Origin: CAIYQJ01 sp963717255
Lineage (GTDB): Bacteria; Chloroflexota; Limnocylindria; Limnocylindrales; CSP1-4
DNA: 64,000 nt
Direction: 5' to 3'
Assembly: GCA_963717255.1 (NCBI GenBank)
Contig: CAVQVT010000003.1
Span: 62,001-126,000 of the forward strand
Shown here: positions 33,159-41,803 of the stretch, piece after piece
Layout: the number at the start of each line of letters is the position of its first letter
Numbering within the stretch: the first letter of the stretch is position 1
Made by a program: the position numbers and the translations under genes
Notes under the pieces: generated by a model
The model's database searches: none
What the model was told of the DNA's origin: nothing
Seen by the model: only the letters and a program-made list of their open reading frames with translations

Positions 33159-33309
33159 CGATCGAGCCTCCTGCGGCCTCCCGTACCGGCGTCTCGTCGC
33201 CCCCGGGAAGGCCCGTTCTTGTGCCGGACGCACCGAGATGCGTCGACCTGCCGTCGGGATGCGCGAAGGATAGCAGTGCGCCCGGTGCCGACGACGCGGT
33301 AGTGAGGCG

Positions 33310-34974
33310 TCAGTCTTGTGCGTTTTGCACGATTCGGAGGGCGGAGGACAGCGCCAGGCGGAGATCCGGGTCGGCCAGGTCCCACCCTCCGAGCTCCTCG
33401 AGGCGGCGGATCCGGTAGGCGACCGTGTTGCGGTGCACCCCGAGCACTTGCGCGGCCTCGATCGGACCGGCGGCGTCGAGGACGGCGCGCAGGGTCGCCA
33501 GGCGCCCGGCCACCGCCGCGGGACGGCCGGCGAGGACCGGTGCGAGCAGCGCGCGCGACAGGCGCTGGCCGTCGGGCATGTCGTGCAGGCCGCCCAGGAT
33601 CCGGTAGGCAGGGAGCCGGTCGGCACGCACGACCCGCGCGCCCTCGACGGTCGCCTCCGCCGCCTCGAGCGTCGCGCGGGCCTCGGCCTCCGCCTGCGGC
33701 CGGTCCCCCGGATCGCGGAACGGCCGGGAGACCGCGACGGGGCGCCGGATCAGGTGCGCGACGCGATCGGCGGTCACGAGCCCGCCCGGGTCGGCGTCGT
33801 CCGCGACGGCGACGAGACGGTACTCCAGGCTCTCGGCGCTCCCGCGGAGCGCGAGGCGCCGCGGCGGCGCGAGGAGCCGGAGCTCGGCGCGAAGGGCCTC
33901 GCGCCGCTCGGCGGGCGACGGGGCGGGAGGCACGGCGACCGTGGCGTCCCGGCGCGGGCGAGCATCCGAGCCCGGCCGCGTAGCCGGGTCGGCGGCCGGA
34001 TCGGTGGCCGGGAGGTCGTCCACCTGCCGGGCGACGAGCACCACCCAGGGCGGGCCGTCCGCCGGGAGCGTCCCGCCGCGGCGGGCCTCCTCCCGGGCGC
34101 GGGCGACGGCCACCTCCCGCCCGAGCTCGAGCGCGAGCAGCGCCGCGACCCGCTCGCAGGCGATCCGCTCGCCTTCGGTCGGGGGCTCGTCGCCGAGGAG
34201 CAGCAGGCTGCCCCGCGGCGGCGCCGGCAGGCCGGACGGGTCCGCGTCGGCGGCGCCAGCGACGGCCGGGGCCGGCAGGGGGACACGCAGGGCCACGCCG
34301 GACCGGGACGCCAGGTAGCGACGCGCGGCGTCGGCGGCGGCCGGCGGCCGGGCAGGCGCATGCAGAGCGAGCGGGTGTCCCCGCCGGCCCTCCAGCGCGA
34401 CGGCCCGCCCGAGGAACCCGCCGATCGCGGCGACGAGCGCCGTGGGATCCCCGTCCGCGAGCGCGACCGCCTCGAGCCGCCGCTCCAGCTCCTCGGCCCG
34501 CGCCTCGAGCGCCGCGCGTCGGTTCACGAGCCAGGAGATGACGCTCCGCTCGATCGCGACCGGGTCCCCGCCGGCGACCTCCGCGACCGGGATGCCTGCC
34601 TGCGCGAGGCCGGCGGCGAGGTCCGCGGCCGGACGCGCCGGGCGAGAGTCGGTCCCGCCACGCACGGCATCGGCCGCGACGACGGTCGAGGCGCCGGCGG
34701 CCTCGCCCTCGGCCAGGAGGATCACGGCGCCGGCGGCGCCGCCGTCCACGAGGGCGGCGACGAGTGCGTCCACCTGGTCGCGACCGGGAGCGACGACGGC
34801 GAGCGCCCGCTCCGGGACGAGGACGAGATCACCCGGGTCGAGGGCGTCGAGCGCGGGGACGCGCGCGCGCACGAGGCGGACCCAGACCACGTCACGGGCG
34901 AGGGACGAGGCGGCGCCCGGGACGACCGTCGCGGTCGGGAGGACGTCCGCCAGGAGGGCGGCGAGCGTCGCCAT
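33310..34974 (-). CDS. PucR-family transcriptional regulator
   Basis: A 554-residue regulator. The N terminus (Leu-Ala-Asp-Val-Leu, Val-Arg-Ala-Arg-Val-Pro, Leu-Asp-Pro-Gly-Asp-Leu-Val-Leu) matches the PucR sensory domain; a 60-residue helical region lies near 140-200. The last 60 residues are the HTH_30 domain: Leu-Gly-Val-His-Arg-Asn-Thr-Val-Ala-Tyr-Arg-Ile-Arg-Arg-Leu-Glu-Glu-Leu is its signature. Such proteins activate purine, amine or amino-acid catabolism on ligand binding. The start at 34974 lies five bases before the ResB stop on the same strand. The most likely target is glnA, 151 bases downstream. Confidence 0.88.
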   Translation of the reverse strand: MATLAALLADVLPTATVVPGAASSLARDVVWVRLVRARVPALDALDPGDLVLVPERALAVVAPGRDQVDALVAALVDGGAAGAVILLAEGEAAGASTVVAADAVRGGTDSRPARPAADLAAGLAQAGIPVAEVAGGDPVAIERSVISWLVNRRAALEARAEELERRLEAVALADGDPTALVAAIGGFLGRAVALEGRRGHPLALHAPARPPAAADAARRYLASRSGVALRVPLPAPAVAGAADADPSGLPAPPRGSLLLLGDEPPTEGERIACERVAALLALELGREVAVARAREEARRGGTLPADGPPWVVLVARQVDDLPATDPAADPATRPGSDARPRRDATVAVPPAPSPAERREALRAELRLLAPPRRLALRGSAESLEYRLVAVADDADPGGLVTADRVAHLIRRPVAVSRPFRDPGDRPQAEAEARATLEAAEATVEGARVVRADRLPAYRILGGLHDMPDGQRLSRALLAPVLAGRPAAVAGRLATLRAVLDAAGPIEAAQVLGVHRNTVAYRIRRLEELGGWDLADPDLRLALSSALRIVQNAQD

Positions 34975-34979
34975 CGCGC

Positions 34980-36296
34980 CTACCCCTCGTCCCCGCCCGC
35001 GGGGGGCCCCGGCGAGGGCACCCTGACCGCGACGAGATCGGTGAGCAGGCCGCCGAGCTCGCGACGGACGGGGACGTACCGGTCGGAGCTCCAGGCGAGG
35101 CGCAGCTCCCCCGCCCCGTCGATCCGCATCCAGACGCGCCGGCGCGAGAAGGTGAACGTCACGACAAGCCCCACGATGAGGAGCCCGAAGGCGAGCCAGA
35201 CCAGGCCCAGGCCCGGGTCGCGCCGGGCGACGATCCCCGTGTACGCGCCGATCGAGCGGAGGTCGATCGTCATGCCCGCCGCCGGCGGCGCGAACGAGGT
35301 CCCCGACCCGAGGCCACCGACGAAGATGGCGTCGAAGCGCGGCGTCCCGTCGGGCTGGGTCCCCGTCTGCCGCGAGCCGATGACGGCGAGCAGCGGCGCC
35401 TGACCCTCCGCGCGGTCGAGGAGCATCTCCAGGCCCACGTCCGTCCCGGGGACGGCGAGCCGGGCGTACGGACGGTCCGCGCTGAACGCATCGAGCGGGA
35501 CCCATCCGTCCCAGAGGACGCCGCCGTCCGGCGTGCGGATCGCGAGGTCCACGGCCGGCCCGAAGAAGTTCTGGTGGAACGAGTACCCGGCGACCTCGAG
35601 CGGGTCGTTCACGCGGATGACCTTGCGCGCGAGGAGCAGGCCGTCGCGATAGACGGCGAGGTCGGTCGTGAAGTCGGCGAACCGCCCGTCCGGCAGACGC
35701 GGCGCGGAGAACCCCTCGTTCTTCAGGACGAGGTTCCCCGGCGTCCCGAGGCGCTCGACGGGGACGGCCTCCCCCTGCGGGATGAGGAGGCCAGCCTCGA
35801 ACCCGAACCGGCCGGAGACGGCGGCCGCGACGAGGAAGAGGACGAGCCCCGCGTGCGTGAGGAGCGTCGCGAGCCGCGGCCAGCGGTTGCGGTCCGCGTA
35901 GAGGTACGTGGCGTCGCCGTCACCGGCCGTCCGCACGTGGAACCGTCGTCGGCGCAGCACCGCCGCCGCGGCCTCGGGCGTCACGCCGGTCATCGCCGCC
36001 CGCTCGGGGAGCGAGGGCTCGTAGAAGGGGTCCGGCTGCACGACGCGGACGTCCGCGGCCTGGCGCCAGAGCCGCGGCAGCCGGTCCAGCGTGCAGACGA
36101 CGATCGAGACCGCGAGCAGCGCGAGGAGCGCGGTGAACCACCATGTCGTGAAGACCGAGAAGAGCCCCAGCCGCTCCATCACGTCCACGATCGGGCGCCC
36201 CAGGACCGGCTCGTAGAGGGCGCGCACGATGCCCATCTGCTCGAGGCGGTCGGCCTCGGTCCGGATGGCGGATCCCGGGAGCTGCCGGACCGTCAT
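34980..36296 (-). CDS. ResB-like cytochrome c biogenesis protein, start unclear
   Basis: From ATG 36296 this encodes 438 residues. Helices near 48-66 and 143-163 and one near 372-394, separated by a large extracytoplasmic domain (Phe-His-Gln-Asn-Phe-Phe-Gly-Pro), follow the ResB/CcsB-associated pattern in haem delivery to c-type cytochromes. A first helix expected in ResB is encoded in frame just upstream (Ser-Val-Arg-Phe-Ala-Val-Val-Gln-Ile-Val-Val-Ile-Ala) up to about 36440, but that segment contains no ATG, GTG or TTG. The only candidates are CTG at 36440, overlapping the upstream gene stop, or ATC at 36449 seven bases after GGAGG. The real protein is therefore probably about 48 residues longer. 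No ResA or ResC is adjacent. Confidence 0.8.
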   Translation of the reverse strand: MTVRQLPGSAIRTEADRLEQMGIVRALYEPVLGRPIVDVMERLGLFSVFTTWWFTALLALLAVSIVVCTLDRLPRLWRQAADVRVVQPDPFYEPSLPERAAMTGVTPEAAAAVLRRRRFHVRTAGDGDATYLYADRNRWPRLATLLTHAGLVLFLVAAAVSGRFGFEAGLLIPQGEAVPVERLGTPGNLVLKNEGFSAPRLPDGRFADFTTDLAVYRDGLLLARKVIRVNDPLEVAGYSFHQNFFGPAVDLAIRTPDGGVLWDGWVPLDAFSADRPYARLAVPGTDVGLEMLLDRAEGQAPLLAVIGSRQTGTQPDGTPRFDAIFVGGLGSGTSFAPPAAGMTIDLRSIGAYTGIVARRDPGLGLVWLAFGLLIVGLVVTFTFSRRRVWMRIDGAGELRLAWSSDRYVPVRRELGGLLTDLVAVRVPSPGPPAGGDEG

Positions 36297-36436
36297 CCCG
36301 ACGACCGCGACGACGGCGATGACGACGATCTGGACGACCGCGAACCGGACGGATGTGAGGAGCCTCCGGACGGCCTCGACGGGGGTGGCGAGGGGCCCGC
36401 GGGGACCCGCACGGCGGACGGCAGGCCGGCCGACGG

Positions 36437-37663
36437 TCAGGCCGGCGATGGCCGGTCCTCCCCGCCGGCCCCGAGGGCGCGGGCTGCGTCGAGTGCGGCC
36501 GTGAAGTCCGCGGCGAGGTCCTCGCAGTCCTCGAGCCCGACGGAGACCCGGAGCAGGCCGGGGCCGATGCCGGCGGCGGCGAGCTGGTCGACGTCCAGCT
36601 GTCGGTGGGTGGTGGAGGCCGCGTGCGCCACGATCGTATGGATGCTCCCGAGCGAGGCGGTCCGCTCCGGGATCGCGAGCGCGTCCACGAACGCCGCGCC
36701 GGCGGCGCGGCCGCCGTCGAGCTCGACCGCCAGGATCGCCCCGGGCAGCCGGAGCTGCCGAGCGGCGATGTCGTGCTGCGGATGGCTCGCGAGGCCTGGG
36801 TAGAAGACACGGGCGACGCCGGACCGGCCCTCCAGCAACGAGGCGAGCACGGCGGCGGTCGCGACCTGGCGCTCCATCCGGACCGCGAGCGTCGGGAGGC
36901 CCCGGAGGACGAGGAACGCGGCGAGCGGCGCGAGGCTGGCCCCGGTGTCCACCTGCACGCGCCGCACGGCGTGGACCCGGTCCCGCGAGCCGACGACGAC
37001 GCCGGCGAGGACGTCGCTGTGACCGGAGAGGTACTTGGTGGCCGAGTGGACGACCATGTCCGCGCCGAGCTCGAGTGGGCGGACGAGGTACGGCGAGGCG
37101 AACGTCGAGTCCACGACCACGAGCGCGCCGTGGCGCCGCGCGATCGACGCGAGCGCCGCGATGTCCGCGACGACGATCGTCGGGTTGCTGATCGTCTCGA
37201 GGTACAGCACGCGGGCCGGCTCCGCGGCCAGCGCGCGGTCCACCGCGTCGAGGTCCGTGACGTCCACGAAGTCGGTCCGGACGCCGAGCCGGCCCAGGAC
37301 GCGCACCAGCAGGCTCTGGGTCGAGCCGTAGACGGCGCGGGTGGCCACGATCCGGTCGCCGGCGCCGGCGACGGAGAGCAGCGCCGCGTGGATCGCCGCC
37401 ATGCCTGACGCCAGCGCGAATCCGGCCTCCGCGCCCTCCAGCTCGGCGACCGCATCGCCGAGCGCGTCCACGGTCGGGTTCGCGAGCCGCGAGTACCCGT
37501 ACCCGGCGTACCCGCCCTCCTGCTCGGCGACCGCGGCGGCGAGGTCCTCCACCGTGTCCGACGAGAAGGTCGCCGTCTGGTAGATGGGGACCGAGGTGGG
37601 GCGTTCACGGACCTCGCGCACGCGTGACGCCGCGCGGATCGCGCGCGTGGAGAAGCCGGCCAT
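36437..37663 (-). CDS. trans-sulfuration family PLP enzyme (cystathionine beta/gamma-lyase or synthase type)
   Basis: From ATG 37663 this encodes 408 residues of the Cys/Met metabolism PLP family. Tyr-Gly-Tyr-Ser-Arg-Leu-Ala-Asn-Pro-Thr at 55-64, Ala-Ser-Gly-Met-Ala-Ala at 85-90, Asp-Ser-Thr-Phe-Ala-Ser at 185-190 and the Schiff-base Lys210 in Ser-Ala-Thr-Lys-Tyr-Leu-Ser-Gly-His are all present. It could be cystathionine gamma-synthase, gamma-lyase, methionine gamma-lyase or O-acetylhomoserine sulfhydrylase; sequence by eye does not separate them. A divergent Lrp regulator 94 bases away and a nearby corrinoid methyl-transfer operon make methionine metabolism likely. Confidence 0.9.
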   Translation of the reverse strand: MAGFSTRAIRAASRVREVRERPTSVPIYQTATFSSDTVEDLAAAVAEQEGGYAGYGYSRLANPTVDALGDAVAELEGAEAGFALASGMAAIHAALLSVAGAGDRIVATRAVYGSTQSLLVRVLGRLGVRTDFVDVTDLDAVDRALAAEPARVLYLETISNPTIVVADIAALASIARRHGALVVVDSTFASPYLVRPLELGADMVVHSATKYLSGHSDVLAGVVVGSRDRVHAVRRVQVDTGASLAPLAAFLVLRGLPTLAVRMERQVATAAVLASLLEGRSGVARVFYPGLASHPQHDIAARQLRLPGAILAVELDGGRAAGAAFVDALAIPERTASLGSIHTIVAHAASTTHRQLDVDQLAAAGIGPGLLRVSVGLEDCEDLAADFTAALDAARALGAGGEDRPSPA

Positions 37664-37757
37664 GGGCGGGATGCTACACCGGGATGCCGGCGCCGCCCGC
37701 GCCCTGCTAGGCTCGCGGGCACATCGAACGGCTGGCGGACGAGGAGCGCGGGATCCG

Positions 37758-38246
37758 ATGGCGCGGAACGGCGAGGCGCGGGGCGCGCGGGCGACCGACG
37801 AGGTGACGGCGCTCGACAAGGGCATCATCGAGCACCTCCAGGCCGATGGCCGGCGGTCCTACACGAGCATCGCGGCCGATCTCGGGATCTCCGAGGCGGC
37901 CGTCCGGGCGCGCGTGGGCCGGCTCACCCGCAAGGGCGTCCTCCAGGTCGTCGGGGTCACCGACCCGCTGAAGCTCGGCTTCCACCAGATGGCGATGGTC
38001 GCCGTCCGCTGCGACGGCGAGCGTCTCGTGGAGATCGCGGACGAGATCGCCGCCTTCCCGGAGGTCTCGTACGTCGTCATCACGGCCGGGACGTACGACC
38101 TGCTCGTCGAGACGGTCTGCGAGGACACCGAGGACCTCCTCCGGTTCCTGACCGACAGGATCCGACGGGTCCAGGGCGTCCGGGACACCGAGACGTTCGT
38201 CTACCTCCGGATGGTCAAGCAGGCGTTCCAGTGGGGGACCCGGTAG
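37758..38246 (+). CDS. Lrp/AsnC-family regulator
   Basis: A 162-residue regulator. The HTH is at about 17-65: Leu-Asp-Lys-Gly-Ile-Ile-Glu-His-Leu-Gln, Tyr-Thr-Ser-Ile-Ala, Ile-Ser-Glu-Ala-Ala-Val-Arg-Ala-Arg-Val. The RAM ligand-binding domain follows with Val-Val-Gly-Val-Thr-Asp-Pro, Val-Ser-Tyr-Val-Val-Ile-Thr-Ala-Gly-Thr-Tyr-Asp. An amino-acid effector is expected. It is divergent from the trans-sulfuration gene and probably controls it. Its end overlaps the glycosyltransferase start by 16 bases. Confidence 0.92.
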   Translation: MARNGEARGARATDEVTALDKGIIEHLQADGRRSYTSIAADLGISEAAVRARVGRLTRKGVLQVVGVTDPLKLGFHQMAMVAVRCDGERLVEIADEIAAFPEVSYVVITAGTYDLLVETVCEDTEDLLRFLTDRIRRVQGVRDTETFVYLRMVKQAFQWGTR

Positions 38247-40126
38247 CGCCGCGCCGCGTCCTCGTCGTCGCGCGGTGGTACCCGGCCCACGACGACCCCG
38301 GGCGCGGCTCCTTCGTCGCCGATCACGTCCGGGCGCTCGTCGAGGCCGGGATCCGCGTCACGGTCGCGTCCTTCGAACCGGCGATGCTCCGGGGCGAGCC
38401 CGGGGCCCGGACGGAGGTGGGCGCCGTCGCCGCCGGGCGGTGGCGCGCCGCGGTCGCGCGGCCCGACGCCGTCAACGTGCCGGCCGGTCCCGGGGCGACG
38501 GGCGTCGCGGGTGTCCCGGTGGCGCGCCTCCCCGTCGTCCTCGAACCTGGGGACCGGCCGACGGACGTCGAGGTCGAGGCGCACGCCGACCCGCTGCTGG
38601 CGTTCGGCCTGGCCCTCGCCTCCCGCGAGGGGATCGACCTCGTCCACGCCCATACCGCCATCCCCGACGGGCTCGCGGCGGCGCGCCTGGCGGACGCCCT
38701 CGGCGTCCCGCTCGTGGTCACCGAGCACGCCTCGCTCGTCCGCGACCAGCTGGCAGACCCGGCGACCGCGGCGCAGATCCGGACCCTGACCGGGCCGGGA
38801 CGGCGCCTGGCGGCGGTCAGCGATCACCTCGCGCGTCTCATCGAGGACCGCACCGATGTGCCTGCGGGCACCGTCGGGGTGATCCCGAACGTGGTGCCCG
38901 TCGCGCTCTTCGAGGGCTCCGGGACCACGTCGGACGACCGGGCTGCGCCCGCCCGCCGCACGGAGCGGCCGGAGCTGCTGTGGGTCGGTGCCCGCAAGGC
39001 CTCGAAGGGGACCGACGCGCTCCTCGAGGCCTTCGCGCTCGTCCGGCGCGAGCGGCCGGACCTGCGCCTCCGACTGATCGGCCGCGCCCCGACCGACGAG
39101 GAGGAGGCGCGCCTGCGGGCCCTGGCGTCCGAGCTCGGGGTCTCCGCCGCCGTCGCGTTCGACCCGCCGATCCGGCGCGAGGGCGTGGCGCCGGCCATGC
39201 GCCGGGCGACCCTGTTCGTTCACCCGAGCCCATTCGAGACGTTCGGGATGGTCGTGGCCGAGGCGCTGCTCGTCGGGCTGCCGGTGGCGGCGACACCCTC
39301 CGGCGTCGAGGCGATCATCGGGACGGACGGGATCTGCGGCGAGATCGCGGCATCGTGCGGGCCGGAGGACCTCGCCGGCGCCATCCTCCGGGCAATCGAC
39401 CGGATCGATCGATTCGACCCGGCGGTCATGCGCGACCGGGTCCTCGCCCGGTGCGGCGCGGACGCGATCCTCACGACGACCCTCGGCGAGTACGGCGCGG
39501 CGGCCGCGTCCATGCCGGCCCGGGTCGATGCCGCGGCCGGAGTCGCGGGCGCCATGACGGGGGCATCGGTGACGCCCGCGGGCGGCGCGGTCCCGTCGCC
39601 GGCCGCCACCCCCCTCGTCATCTGCCTGAACCGCACGGTCGCCCTTCGTGCGGTCCCGCGGCTGCCGGCAGCCGCGCTCGAGGAAGCGGTGGTGGTGACC
39701 GGGCCGCCCACGCGGCAGGCCCCCGACCCCGCGCCAGCGGCCGGCGCGTGGCGCGAGCTCGATCCGGCGGGGGCGTACCGCGACCGCATGGCGGAGCTGA
39801 CCACGCAGGCGGACACGGGCATGGCCGGCCGGCTGCGGGCGCTCACGACCGCGAGCGCGCGCCACCGCGAGCGGGACGCGATGGCGGAGGACAAGGAGGG
39901 CTGGATCGCGGCCGCCGGCCGGCGCGCCCTCGAGGCGATCCGGGACGAGGCCGCGGACGCCGGGGGGGCGGCCCCGGGCGATGAAGGCGGAACGCCGCCG
40001 ATCATCGTGGCCGTCGAGGCCGCCGACGTGGCGGCCGCGCTCCCGCTCCTCGACGCGGGCGTCCCGCTCGCGCCGGGGGGCCTGCGCTGGCTCGCCGATC
40101 GCGCGGAGGCGCAGCGCGGCGCCTGA
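38231..40126 (+). CDS. family 4 glycosyltransferase with long C-terminal extension
   Basis: From GTG 38231 the protein has 631 residues. The GT-B fold occupies about 1-410: Val-Val-Ala-Arg-Trp-Tyr-Pro near the start, His-Ala-His-Thr-Ala-Ile-Pro, Val-Ser-Asp-His-Leu, Gly-Val-Ile-Pro-Asn-Val-Val and the nucleotide-sugar Glu-x7-Glu region, here Pro-Phe-Glu-Thr-Phe-Gly-Met-Val-Val-Ala-Glu-Ala. It transfers a sugar from an activated donor, perhaps to a surface glycan or glycolipid. The remaining 220 residues are an Ala-rich part that is not GT-like and contains Asn-Arg-Thr-Val-Ala-Leu and helical segments; I recognise no domain. Overlap with the Lrp gene indicates coupling. Confidence 0.82.
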   Translation: MGDPVAPRRVLVVARWYPAHDDPGRGSFVADHVRALVEAGIRVTVASFEPAMLRGEPGARTEVGAVAAGRWRAAVARPDAVNVPAGPGATGVAGVPVARLPVVLEPGDRPTDVEVEAHADPLLAFGLALASREGIDLVHAHTAIPDGLAAARLADALGVPLVVTEHASLVRDQLADPATAAQIRTLTGPGRRLAAVSDHLARLIEDRTDVPAGTVGVIPNVVPVALFEGSGTTSDDRAAPARRTERPELLWVGARKASKGTDALLEAFALVRRERPDLRLRLIGRAPTDEEEARLRALASELGVSAAVAFDPPIRREGVAPAMRRATLFVHPSPFETFGMVVAEALLVGLPVAATPSGVEAIIGTDGICGEIAASCGPEDLAGAILRAIDRIDRFDPAVMRDRVLARCGADAILTTTLGEYGAAAASMPARVDAAAGVAGAMTGASVTPAGGAVPSPAATPLVICLNRTVALRAVPRLPAAALEEAVVVTGPPTRQAPDPAPAAGAWRELDPAGAYRDRMAELTTQADTGMAGRLRALTTASARHRERDAMAEDKEGWIAAAGRRALEAIRDEAADAGGAAPGDEGGTPPIIVAVEAADVAAALPLLDAGVPLAPGGLRWLADRAEAQRGA

Positions 40127-40179
40127 CCCGCCACGCCCGACGTATCCTGCTCGGGCATGCCTGGATCGACGGGACGGAC

Positions 40180-41793
40180 GTGGGTGACCTGATCCACGAG
40201 GGCCGCCGCAAGCCCCTCGCGGCCGGCCGCTCGCTCTTCGACTACGCGGACGATCTGGCCGTCGTCGTCCCCGCCTCGTGCAGGCGGACCGGCCGATGTC
40301 ACGAGTGCGTCGTGGAAGTCCGCAGCGGCCTCGAGGCGCTCTCCCCCCGCACGGAGCCCGAGGGCTTCCTCCACGACCCGTACCGGCTCGCATGCCAGAC
40401 GTCGATCGTGGATGCCGGCGCCGACGTGGAGATCGCGATCCTCCGCCGTCGCCTGCGCATCGTCACCCGCGCCTCCGGCGAGGTCCCCCACCCCGACCCC
40501 GTCGTCTCCCGGGACGGCGAGATCGTCCTCTACGCGGGCGAGCGGCTCGACGCCTGGCGCGGCGCGCTGCGGGGCGTGGCCATCGACCTCGGCACGACGA
40601 CGATCGCGTGGGAGCTCCTGGACCTGGAGACCGGCGACGTCCTCCACGTCGGGGCGATCGAGAACCCGCAGCGGTTCGGCGGCAGCGACGTCATCAGCCG
40701 GATCGCGTACGACGTGGGCGAGCACCGCGGTGAGCTGCGCCAGGCGGTGCGCAAGGCGCTGAACCACGAGCTGAAGGAGGCGTACGCGGCCCTCGGGATC
40801 GACCGGCGGACCGTGTATGAGGTCGTGGTGGTCGGCAACGCGACGATGCGCGACCTCTTCTTCGGGCTGGACGTCTCGTCGATCGGCGCGCGACCGTTCC
40901 GGTCGGTCGTCGAGACGGAGTTCCGGTCCGGGCTCCGGCCCACGACCGGGGTGGTCGCGCTCGCGCACGAGCTCGGGATCCTCGTCCACCCGCACGCGCG
41001 GATCGTCGGCGGGCCGCTCATCGCGAGTCACGTGGGCGCGGACACCTCTGCGGACCTCGTGGCGACCGGGTTCGCGGACGGCCCGGAGCCGGCGATGCTC
41101 ATCGACGTCGGGACGAACACGGAGGTCGTCCTGCGGGCCGGCGACCGGTACCTCGCCGCCTCGTGTCCGGCGGGCCCGGCGTTCGAGGGCGGGAGCGTCC
41201 GGCACGGGATGGCCGCGGCGGTCGGCGCGATCGAGTCGGTGTCGAGCGAGGACGGCCGCCTGACGTTCCGGACGATCGGGGACGTCCCGCCGGTGGGGAT
41301 CTGCGGCTCGGGGCTGGTGGACCTGCTCGCGGAGCTGAGGCGGACCGGCGCCATGACGCCGGAGGGGAGGTTCGCCGGCGGGGCGAGGGACGTGACGATC
41401 GCGCCCGCAGAGGGGATCACGTTCAGCCGGGCGGATGCCAGCGCACTGGCTCAGGCGAAGGCCGCGAACCACTGCGGGACCGGGATCCTCCTGCGTCTCG
41501 CGGGACTGGTCCCGGGCGACCTGCGACGCCTCTATCTCGCGGGCGCGTTCGCGAGCTACATCGATGTCGCGAACGCGATCGACATCGGATTCATCCCGCC
41601 CGTCGCGCAGGAACGGGTGGACAAGGTGGGCAACGCGTCGCTCCGCGGAGCGCGCATCATGCTCCTCTCGGGGAGCCGCCGGGCGGGCGTGGACGCGCTG
41701 GTCCGGCGGATCGAGCACGTCGAGCTGGAGACCCATCCGGACTTCTTCGACCTCTTCGTCGAGGGATGCCGGTTCGCACCGATCGAGATCTGA
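40180..41793 (+). CDS. RACo-like corrinoid activation ATPase with 2Fe-2S domain (DUF4445)
   Basis: A 537-residue protein from GTG 40180. The N terminus is a ferredoxin domain with Cys34, Cys40, Cys43 and Cys72 as cluster ligands. The rest is the ASKHA ATPase of the DUF4445/RACo/RamA class: Ile-Asp-Leu-Gly-Thr-Thr-Thr (phosphate 1), Val-Val-Gly-Asn-Ala-Thr-Met, Leu-Ile-Asp-Val-Gly-Thr-Asn-Thr-Glu (phosphate 2) and Ile-Cys-Gly-Ser-Gly-Leu (adenosine). Such proteins reductively rescue corrinoid proteins whose cobalt has oxidised to Co(II), at the cost of ATP. Immediately downstream are MetF-MetV, a pterin methyltransferase and a corrinoid protein, the expected client. Start is uncertain because no strong ribosome site precedes GTG. 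Confidence 0.92.
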   Translation: MGDLIHEGRRKPLAAGRSLFDYADDLAVVVPASCRRTGRCHECVVEVRSGLEALSPRTEPEGFLHDPYRLACQTSIVDAGADVEIAILRRRLRIVTRASGEVPHPDPVVSRDGEIVLYAGERLDAWRGALRGVAIDLGTTTIAWELLDLETGDVLHVGAIENPQRFGGSDVISRIAYDVGEHRGELRQAVRKALNHELKEAYAALGIDRRTVYEVVVVGNATMRDLFFGLDVSSIGARPFRSVVETEFRSGLRPTTGVVALAHELGILVHPHARIVGGPLIASHVGADTSADLVATGFADGPEPAMLIDVGTNTEVVLRAGDRYLAASCPAGPAFEGGSVRHGMAAAVGAIESVSSEDGRLTFRTIGDVPPVGICGSGLVDLLAELRRTGAMTPEGRFAGGARDVTIAPAEGITFSRADASALAQAKAANHCGTGILLRLAGLVPGDLRRLYLAGAFASYIDVANAIDIGFIPPVAQERVDKVGNASLRGARIMLLSGSRRAGVDALVRRIEHVELETHPDFFDLFVEGCRFAPIEI

Positions 41794-41803
41794 CGAGGGA
41801 TCC

